This document shows, piece by piece, positions 10,816 through 18,058 of a stretch of DNA of 22,924 bases (position 1 is the stretch's first letter; every line of letters starts with the position of its first letter). The position numbers were made by a program, and so were the translations under genes. Source of the stretch: Amoebophrya sp. AT5.2 (lineage: Eukaryota; Sar; Dinophyceae; Syndiniales; Amoebophryaceae). The notes under the pieces are model-generated. The model was not told where the DNA came from, made no database searches, and was given only the letters and a program-made list of their open reading frames with translations. The stretch is from NCBI GenBank assembly GCA_005223375.1, contig RXOD01004398.1, forward strand, positions 1 through 22,924, given 5' to 3'.

Positions 10816-11241
10816 CGGTGGCGCCAACATCTTGATCTATCGTTCCACTGCTGCATCTGCTACAAGAAATCAATTCAACAACAAGAAATAGGTCGTGCTG
10901 AGATAGTACTTCCACTTTTGTGGTCAGGTTGGTTTATGGAGTTTCGGGCTCATCAAAGGACTAGCTGCTATGTGTATTTCCGTAATTGTTTTTCCCAAAA
11001 TTACCATTTCGGCATAGAGTTAGTCTGTTCAATCAAATAGCTAAACTGATCTTTGCTTGTCAAATACCTTCACCACCCTGATCGTTGAGTTCTTAGCTGC
11101 CGATGCTTTTGTAACTGTGCCAACTCATCACTAGTTAGTCCCTTTTTCTTAGACTTAGTGCTGGAAGCCTATGACTGAATCAAAAACATTCTTTAGTCTT
11201 CCGTACTGTCTGTTTCAACCTTCAAAACCAAGGCGCCACCG
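10816..11241. repeat. 10-bp inverted repeat bounding 426 bp
   Basis: CGGTGGCGCC at 10816-10825 and its reverse complement GGCGCCACCG at 11232-11241 bracket a noncoding segment just downstream of pol. The arms share the palindromic core GGCGCC, which raises the chance of coincidence. They could mark a small insertion or part of the retroelement 3' end. Confidence 0.35.
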
Positions 11242-11311
11242 CTTCAAGACTTAAGTAGGGGAGACACATGAGTGACCAGGGGCCAGTCGAGGACCAGGCG
11301 CCCTTCCCACA

Positions 11312-14300
11312 TCACATGTACCCAGCCACTGCTTGGTTGTTCCCCCGCAAAACGCCCAGACCGCCTTGCGACCTCTTGTCGTCTGCCTTGTACCAATGGA
11401 GCTTCCCGCTCATCAGCTCCCTGAAGTTCTCGGACTTCTCGCGTTCGTCCGTGAAATACTTTGTCAGCACGTCGCATGCGTTTACGCGGTCCGACACGTG
11501 TATTAATGTACGTGGGAACTCGCTAAACAGCGCTCTGCTCCGCAACAAGGTTTTGTACAGCCAAATGTTGCCCTCGGAGAGCGGGGCGCGGCTCAGGATC
11601 CTCGAGATGGCTCCCGTGTTATCGAGGAGATCATACGTTGGAGCATGCAGTATGTCGTCGAAGGTTCCTCCGGTTCCGCCCACAATATCCAGGACCTTCG
11701 CGTCGTTGCGTTTCTGCCCGTGCTCGCTCCGTTGCAGCTCTTCCCCGTTCTCGCCCACCTTCGGATCTGGGCGTAAGAGGTCGGCCAGCCGCTCCTTGAC
11801 TATTTCTGTCCTCATCATGCCCTTGCCATGGGCTTCCAGTTCACCTCCAAAGCTCGAGCCAACCATGGCGGCACCTGTTTCGAGTAACCAGTCGATCAGC
11901 GCAATCGCCAGCGCCGCCTTCGTCGCCGCCACTTGCGTCAGCAGCTGTTTGTTGCTAACCAGCAGCAGATAGCCGCTCAGCGGCAACATCGAGTCTTCGA
12001 AGGCCTTGCCGAATTCCGGGCGCGTGTTGTCCAGGGTCAGACAGCAACCTTTGTTCTTCACCGCGACTTTGCCCCCATCTTCCCCTTTCTTTTCCCGGAG
12101 CGGCCGGCTCTGGAGCGAACTGTCGGTGACCGCGAGGAAGACCAGTTCGCTGCCGAGTCCATAAAAGAAAAATAAACCGACTTTGGGGTAGCGTTTCAGC
12201 GTATCGGCCACGGCGTTGTAGTCGGCTGCGCGTTGGACGGTCCGGTACTCGTCGGTCCCCCATCCCAGCGCCTTTTCCTTGTAGAGCACGTCGGGCCTGC
12301 ACTGATCGCGCAAATATCCGCGCGATCCTTTTACCGACCGGAACGCCCGAATTTCCAACGCACTCAGCAGCCGCTCTGGTTGTTGTCGCTGGCCCTTCTG
12401 CACCTCTTCCGATTCCCAGTGCGTGAGCTCCTTGCGCTTGTCCTCGCCTGTCATGAGGAAGCCTTGGCGCGAGCGGAGATGGAAGACTTGTTTTCCCGTG
12501 AACGTCTCCCCTTCCTGCTCGTCCTTTTCCCCTACTATCACGCACAGGCCGAGTTCGAAAGCGGGGCGCACCTTCCCCATGATGATGGAGATTACTGCTT
12601 TTGCAAGGACGCCGAGAAAGTCGTCTACATGTTCTCCAAGCCCTGCTGCCAGCTTGCCCCCCAGGAATACGCGGTAGATGCAGCGCGTGCCGAACGGCAG
12701 GATCATCCCCTGCTTCCGGAATTTCCTCACTACTGTCGCGCAAAAGCGCCAGCTGGCTTCGATGACCCCGCATTGCGGCACGAACATAAAAAGCACCGTG
12801 CTCGTGGTGAGTCGTTTTCCGGTTTTCGCCGACAGTCGTTGGAAGGCTCGTTCTGTGCACCGCCGAAATCGTGGCGAATGGACATACCCCATTTTCATTC
12901 GGGGGCGCTCCTCCGGCTTGTAGGCGTCGGCCTGATTAAAGGCACGGGGCAAATCCGCGACGACGAGCTCTGGATTGATTATGAAATTCCCCAGCAGCAA
13001 GAGCATCCTGGTCTCGAGCGCCGCCAGCGTTGGCGCGGCCACCTCGGAAACTTCCATTTCATGTTCAGCCGCGCGCTTCTGGACGTGTCCCCCGGGAGCC
13101 CATCTTATCTTGATTATCACGAAAACGCGTGAGTAGCGCTTTATGTCCAAGATCATCCGGGATGGCATCACCGGGAGGCCGGAATGTAACTTGCCGCCGT
13201 TGCTGTCCGCTGCTTCTTGGTCGCTCGCAGCAACCATACAGTACTCCCCATCCGCGGTTTTGGCGGTGAGCAGTCCTTCGCCTTCCTTGGCCATAGCCTC
13301 GACCACGTGATCATCGACCGGCACCGAGACTAAAAAAGACTCCGGCTCGTGATCCGGCACTTTGGTGGCGGATCGAAGGCATTTTCTTATTCCAGCGGTC
13401 ATGCCGGGGCGGCAGAGTTTCGCCATCCTCTTTTCGGTGTCTTCGTCACATATGGCGTCGAGCGCATAGAACTCGAAACGCACCACTCCGACGTACCCGG
13501 ATCCTGCGTGCCCGCCCTGTCGCTCGAAACGCGCCCGCCCCTGCTTGTCGACGTAAATGCACGCCCCAAAACATGTCCTCGACTCATGCGGCGACTTGGA
13601 CACGTCCAGCTTTGCGCCTGGTGCCCCCCAACAGAAGGTGACCTCGTCCAGGAACCAGCGCCTATCTGCGTTGATGAGCCGCATGACACGATCCCACATC
13701 GGGTCGCTTACCTGCACTCCGCGGAGCCCCTGGAACTGGTCGCACACCTGCTGCGCCGTTTCGTGCGTGGCCCCCCACGGAATGTCTAGCAGGTCCTGGT
13801 CGGCACGCCACTCCTTGAACTGCATGAATGGGTCGGCAGGTGCACTCTTCGTAGGGGCCGCTCCGGAGGCGGAGGAAGCCGCGTTTTCGTGAACGGCGTC
13901 GCCTCGGATTTCCTCGTCTTTCCACTTGGCCTCTTCGTAGGAGCTGGCGGCCGTTTCTTCCTTTGCCGAGTCGAAGACGTCGGCGATTTCTCTACCCGAC
14001 TTCGACACCATTATGCTAGCGACAGCGCAGAAGTCATCGCACGCGAGATCCTGCGCCGCCACATCCTCTTCTACTTCCTCCTGCAGAAGAGTGGGCAGCG
14101 GTTCGTCTTTGCTGGTTTCGACCTCTACCGTGTCGATTTGCGCCTCGGGCTGCAGCCGCACCGCGTTCATGTCCACTCCGCCGTCGTCGCTCCCTAGCCC
14201 TTCCTGCTCAGCTTCTTCCTGTTCTGGAAGAAAATCCACGACATCCGGCTCAGGCGCAAACGAAACATGCGGCTCCTCGTCCGGCACTGCTCCTACTAGC

Positions 14301-17300
14301 GCCAGGCCATCCTGGACAGCAGTTGGCGGCGGCAGGCCTTTGGGTAGCGCCTTTCCCGTCTTGAGCTTTCGGGGGTATATCCACCCGTCTAACTCGTGCA
14401 CGTATCTGTCCGACACATCCCCGCAGAAAGTGTCGGCGAGCTCAGAGCAGAGTACGTCGCCGCCGCGCAGCGACCGGACATCCGCCGCGCGCTCCATTCC
14501 ACACTGCAGGCAGGTGCGAAACTCGAACTTGCCCACGACGCGGCTCAGTCGACCTTCCTTCCTGATCTGGTCGAGCGCCTCCTCCAAGTGGGGCAGGTCC
14601 GAGCGCTGGAGCTCCACCGACCTGGACGCGAAGGTGAGCAGGAATTCGGTGTCCACAAGTGGCCGCACGTTTCGTCGGCCAACGTCAAACTCTCTACCGT
14701 CCGTCCCAAATGGCTTCACGAAGACGCGGTGCTGGTTGCTCGGGTCGGCTCGGAGAAAGACGCCCGACTGCCAGGAGCCATCCTTGGTGAGAAACTCCAC
14801 CGACTGCCCCTCAGCGAAAGGACCGCCACGCAGGTGCTCCAGCTGCTTGTTCCTGACCTCTTCTATGCCCTTCACGTGGTCGGGATCTCCCATTAGCTGC
14901 GAGACCGCCGTGCGTCCCCGCTCTAGATGCTCCGCGCGCACCGCCACCTGATCCTTTATTGAGCTGGCGCTCCACCAGGCGAGGGAGTCGCTCTCTGGCC
15001 CTACCGCCGTGTAGTCGGCTAGTCCCACTTGCAGGCTGACCCGCGCGCGCGCTCTCTCGGAAATGGCGGCGTGCGCGATTTCCGTCATGTGCTGCTTCGG
15101 AATGTTCCCGCGAAGGTCGGGGTCGTGGGCCAGCTTGTGCATGACTCCCTTCCAGGTTCGTTGCCGCCTCTCCATCTTTGCGCTCATGTGCGGGCTGTTT
15201 CTCGCGAGTATGCGCACGCGCCGCCCGGTTGGCAGGGTGTATCTGGCCAGCAGCAAAGTTATGTGCACCGGGTCGGGGTCGCAGATCGAAACTGCCTTCA
15301 GTTTTCCGAACTGAAGAATCGTCCCCAGGAAACCGCGCACATCATCTCCCGTCGGGTGCCCCCTACTCTTGCCGCCCGTCGTCGTTTTGATGAAGTTGCT
15401 GGCGCCGGTGCTACTGCTGCTGGCCGTCTCGACAGGCACTGCTACCTCTTCTTCCCCGGCTGCTTCCACCTTTCTTTTCGTTCCCAGGTGGCGCCCGTAG
15501 CTCTCTCCTTCAACGAGCAGCAGATAGTTGAGGAAAGCCTCCGAATCCTCGAGCACCGGCGTGCCCAGGAAGGTGGTGTCGAAGGCACCTACAGCTAGCG
15601 GCGAGACGGATTCCCACGTCCCGATCACCTTGGGTAGCGGCGACACATGCTCCCGAAAACGTTGAAGGCCGGAGTTCAGCAGCGCCTCTGTGGCCGTCTT
15701 GACGTCGGCCACGTCCGAGTCCTGAAACACGGTTGCCGCGTGGTCCGCCAGCTCCTTGGCCTCGAATGTCCAGCCGCGGTTGGCCGCAAACTTCATCAGT
15801 TCCGCTAGGACTGCTCGCTGTTCTATCGAGAGGCTGCGCCTCGGATCGTCGATGCAGAGAATGTTGTAGTAATCAACATGGAACTGGAGGGGCGTGGTGG
15901 CGTACACGCCCCAAGGCCTGACGCGTCCAGCCACGTCGACTCTACTGTTCCGCAGCACCAGGGTGCGGAGTAGCGACACGCGCATGACCCGCTTGACACC
16001 CGTTAGCGAGATTACGTCTTGCAGCGCTTCTCCCACTGCCACGGCCGACAGCACTCCGTCTCCAACGATGACGATGCGCTGGGTCTTCTTCGCTAGCTCG
16101 GCTCGGAGCTGCTCTTTCATCCGCGTCAGCTCTGCCATTCCTGCAACCGTTCTAATCGCCTCTGGGGCTATGCCGGACAGTGTCGCCTGCATTTCACCCT
16201 CCAACTCCGCTAATCTCTGATCCACCGCCTGCGGCACCTCCAGGAACTTGGTGGACTTGCCGCCGCATGCTTCTGGTGGTGCTGCGCCCCGCGCCATCGT
16301 GATGATCCTGTTTTTATGCAGGTCGGAAGGGGTCCTCACCTGCGCCGCAAACCTGGCATGCAGCTTCTTTTCCACCACCTGAGTCTTTCCCTTGATCGGA
16401 ATGTGCGCCGTGGCCAGACCCTGAAGTGGCATCGCTGGCTCGTGCAGCTCTCCTTCGGCAAAAAGGTAGTCGCGCACGACGCTGCGCGGCCCTCCGGAAA
16501 AACTGTGCGTTTGCTTGTACAGCTCGAGGTCCTTCTTGCGCTCGGGGTTTATGACGTGCCCAGTATGGACTGTCGCCTTTACCCGGAACACCTTGTCGAC
16601 GAACAGAATCTCTTCTATGTTGTCCAGGTTTCGAACCACGCGTCGCTCAGCCCTGATGTCTACTTCATCCGCCGGTGGGAGCGAGGTAGCGCACAGATAA
16701 GTCTTGCGGTAGATCCGGCGGAACTTCCTCTCCTGCGCCGCCTTGGCCGCTAGTGTCGATTCCCAGAACTGCCTTTCCTGTTTCTCGGCCAGCAGAATCT
16801 GCTTGAGTTCTCGCGGTGGCATCTGAACCGGGGCCAGCTCATTCGCGTGCACCCCTAGTGCCTCTCGCTCTTCGGTGGCCGTCGGCATCGCGCCGGAGTG
16901 AATTCTTACGCCACTGACCAAAGGCAGGACCGGCTTCCTGCCCTGCACCTGCTGCTGTTCGCCTCCCAGCAGCTTCTTGGTCCCGTAGGTCTTGGCGAAG
17001 ATGGTCCTCCCGATCCACTGTTCTCCGTCCCGCAGTGGCACGGGCGGTAGATGCGCATCGTCCGATCGCCAGTCATCTCGACGCTCTCCTGGTTGCTTGT
17101 CGCCGTCGAGAAACTGGCACTCCGTGACCCTCTTGCTGAGGATCGATTTCCTGATCTTCTCTTCTGGTATACCTGCTGAGTGTGGGGTGAAGAGACGGCC
17201 GCGTGGCTTGTGATGTACGCGAATCAACTTCTGCTCGTCTTCTTCCCACTCGTCGAGGCCCCACTTCACTCCCTTCACACGTGGCGGCCCAAAGAGTTTT

Positions 17301-18058
17301 TCTTTCACAGTCTTCGTGATCGGTTGCAGCTTTTGACCCTCCGCCTGCTGCTCCGCTATGAACGCCAAGACATCTGGCGTCAGCCCGTCGAAGAGCGGTA
17401 TTGGAAGCCTGTATTGCTTGTGTGGCGCGAAGTATCGTCCCCACCTCACGCCCTTCTTCTCTGAGCTGCAGTCCGTGTCGATTCCGGCGATGAGTTTGAG
17501 CTTTAGACCTACTAGCTTTGCTGCTTCTTTCGCCCATTCGGAGTCGTCCACCGCGATGAGTTCTGCTACTCCCCCTTCACCGGCAGACATCGATCCAAAA
17601 GGAACTACTCCAAACTTGACGACCGTCGTCACTCCTCCTGCTGTGTCCGCCTCGATGGCACAGCTTTCCGACTCCACCGCCACGCCGTGATCCTGGAGAA
17701 ACTTCAGGAAAACCTCAACCCATCTTGAACCCGCGAATACCATTCCAGTAAAACCGGAATCGTCGTCGAAGATGGCCAGATGCGCCGAGACGTCCCCGCG
17801 GTTCTGCTCTGCCAGCTTGTGCACTACCGTCTCCTCCCTACTGTACAGCACCTTCACCGAGGCCACGCACTCCCTGACTCGGTCAGTCACCGTATCCGTC
17901 AGCAGCGTGGGTGCTGCGGACGGTATCGGTTCTGTCCCGTCCAGTGGAGGGCTGCGCTCAGTTCTGGTGGCTGTCAGCGGCAGCGCCAGCTCGCTTGCTT
18001 CTCTGGTGGCGGTTGAGTTTATAGTCGTCCCAAGACTTAGTTGAAAAACGACAGCAGG
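11312..18058 (-). CDS. pol: Copia-type Pol polyprotein (protease, integrase, RT, RNase H), expressed by frameshift
   Basis: Residues are counted from the GTG at 17890; the frame stays open to 18058 and has no ATG before residue 50. A protease-like DSG (44-46) lies in FDDDSGFTG. The integrase core has D771 (AFDTTF), D871 (SICDPDP) and E907 (SPHMSAKMER), an exact D-x35-E spacing, followed by an SH3-like C-terminal domain near 1027-1080. A cysteine cluster C1127-x2-C1130-x17-C1148-x7-C1156 resembles a CW-type zinc finger. Reverse transcriptase has VVADLPRAFNQ (D1646) and the HVDD box (1754-1757). RNase H has AVTDSS (about 1923), GSSFGGELEA (about 2011-2020), DNTGAI (about 2090) and the Copia-like end NACDVLTKYF. 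The usual HHCC integrase finger is degenerate (LHARF and ACGGK near 510-545). Segments 150-500 and 1160-1600 match nothing I recognise. Identity as Copia-like Pol is firm. Confidence 0.92.
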   Translation of the reverse strand, partial: PAVVFQLSLGTTINSTATREASELALPLTATRTERSPPLDGTEPIPSAAPTLLTDTVTDRVRECVASVKVLYSREETVVHKLAEQNRGDVSAHLAIFDDDSGFTGMVFAGSRWVEVFLKFLQDHGVAVESESCAIEADTAGGVTTVVKFGVVPFGSMSAGEGGVAELIAVDDSEWAKEAAKLVGLKLKLIAGIDTDCSSEKKGVRWGRYFAPHKQYRLPIPLFDGLTPDVLAFIAEQQAEGQKLQPITKTVKEKLFGPPRVKGVKWGLDEWEEDEQKLIRVHHKPRGRLFTPHSAGIPEEKIRKSILSKRVTECQFLDGDKQPGERRDDWRSDDAHLPPVPLRDGEQWIGRTIFAKTYGTKKLLGGEQQQVQGRKPVLPLVSGVRIHSGAMPTATEEREALGVHANELAPVQMPPRELKQILLAEKQERQFWESTLAAKAAQERKFRRIYRKTYLCATSLPPADEVDIRAERRVVRNLDNIEEILFVDKVFRVKATVHTGHVINPERKKDLELYKQTHSFSGGPRSVVRDYLFAEGELHEPAMPLQGLATAHIPIKGKTQVVEKKLHARFAAQVRTPSDLHKNRIITMARGAAPPEACGGKSTKFLEVPQAVDQRLAELEGEMQATLSGIAPEAIRTVAGMAELTRMKEQLRAELAKKTQRIVIVGDGVLSAVAVGEALQDVISLTGVKRVMRVSLLRTLVLRNSRVDVAGRVRPWGVYATTPLQFHVDYYNILCIDDPRRSLSIEQRAVLAELMKFAANRGWTFEAKELADHAATVFQDSDVADVKTATEALLNSGLQRFREHVSPLPKVIGTWESVSPLAVGAFDTTFLGTPVLEDSEAFLNYLLLVEGESYGRHLGTKRKVEAAGEEEVAVPVETASSSSTGASNFIKTTTGGKSRGHPTGDDVRGFLGTILQFGKLKAVSICDPDPVHITLLLARYTLPTGRRVRILARNSPHMSAKMERRQRTWKGVMHKLAHDPDLRGNIPKQHMTEIAHAAISERARARVSLQVGLADYTAVGPESDSLAWWSASSIKDQVAVRAEHLERGRTAVSQLMGDPDHVKGIEEVRNKQLEHLRGGPFAEGQSVEFLTKDGSWQSGVFLRADPSNQHRVFVKPFGTDGREFDVGRRNVRPLVDTEFLLTFASRSVELQRSDLPHLEEALDQIRKEGRLSRVVGKFEFRTCLQCGMERAADVRSLRGGDVLCSELADTFCGDVSDRYVHELDGWIYPRKLKTGKALPKGLPPPTAVQDGLALVGAVPDEEPHVSFAPEPDVVDFLPEQEEAEQEGLGSDDGGVDMNAVRLQPEAQIDTVEVETSKDEPLPTLLQEEVEEDVAAQDLACDDFCAVASIMVSKSGREIADVFDSAKEETAASSYEEAKWKDEEIRGDAVHENAASSASGAAPTKSAPADPFMQFKEWRADQDLLDIPWGATHETAQQVCDQFQGLRGVQVSDPMWDRVMRLINADRRWFLDEVTFCWGAPGAKLDVSKSPHESRTCFGACIYVDKQGRARFERQGGHAGSGYVGVVRFEFYALDAICDEDTEKRMAKLCRPGMTAGIRKCLRSATKVPDHEPESFLVSVPVDDHVVEAMAKEGEGLLTAKTADGEYCMVAASDQEAADSNGGKLHSGLPVMPSRMILDIKRYSRVFVIIKIRWAPGGHVQKRAAEHEMEVSEVAAPTLAALETRMLLLLGNFIINPELVVADLPRAFNQADAYKPEERPRMKMGYVHSPRFRRCTERAFQRLSAKTGKRLTTSTVLFMFVPQCGVIEASWRFCATVVRKFRKQGMILPFGTRCIYRVFLGGKLAAGLGEHVDDFLGVLAKAVISIIMGKVRPAFELGLCVIVGEKDEQEGETFTGKQVFHLRSRQGFLMTGEDKRKELTHWESEEVQKGQRQQPERLLSALEIRAFRSVKGSRGYLRDQCRPDVLYKEKALGWGTDEYRTVQRAADYNAVADTLKRYPKVGLFFFYGLGSELVFLAVTDSSLQSRPLREKKGEDGGKVAVKNKGCCLTLDNTRPEFGKAFEDSMLPLSGYLLLVSNKQLLTQVAATKAALAIALIDWLLETGAAMVGSSFGGELEAHGKGMMRTEIVKERLADLLRPDPKVGENGEELQRSEHGQKRNDAKVLDIVGGTGGTFDDILHAPTYDLLDNTGAISRILSRAPLSEGNIWLYKTLLRSRALFSEFPRTLIHVSDRVNACDVLTKYFTDEREKSENFRELMSGKLHWYKADDKRSQGGLGVLRGNNQAVAGYM
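18037..18058 (-). promoter_or_regulatory. Gag/Pol overlap with candidate -1 ribosomal frameshift site
   Basis: Gag ends TCG TTT TTC AAC TAA, with its stop at 18039-18037. The pol frame is open from 18058 and lies -1 relative to gag, overlapping by about 22 nt. Slipping back one base on G TTT TTC (18049-18043) gives GTT TTT CAA CTA and continues into Pol. The heptamer departs from the X XXY YYZ rule at its first base, so P-site re-pairing would include one mismatch. I did not find a clear stem-loop at the usual 5-9 nt spacing. Confidence 0.6.

Larger units (their letters stand above)
10295..11311. other. Noncoding interval between permease and retroelement pol
   Basis: This 1 kb should hold the permease promoter and leader, the pol 3' untranslated region and, if the element has LTRs, the 3' LTR. 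No protein-coding ORF is convincing. A 17-bp palindrome (10628-10644), a minus-strand AATAAA (10815-10810) and a 10-bp inverted repeat (10816-10825 and 11232-11241) are listed separately. A purine run on the minus strand (AAGAAAAAGGGA, near 11154-11140) could be a polypurine tract. I could not find a matching direct repeat at the right side of the window, so LTR limits are not assigned. Confidence 0.45.

Noticed and set aside
10816..10830. TGGCGCC motif resembling a retroviral primer-binding site
   Set aside because: It lies downstream of pol rather than upstream of gag, and only about eight bases match a tRNA-complementary pattern.
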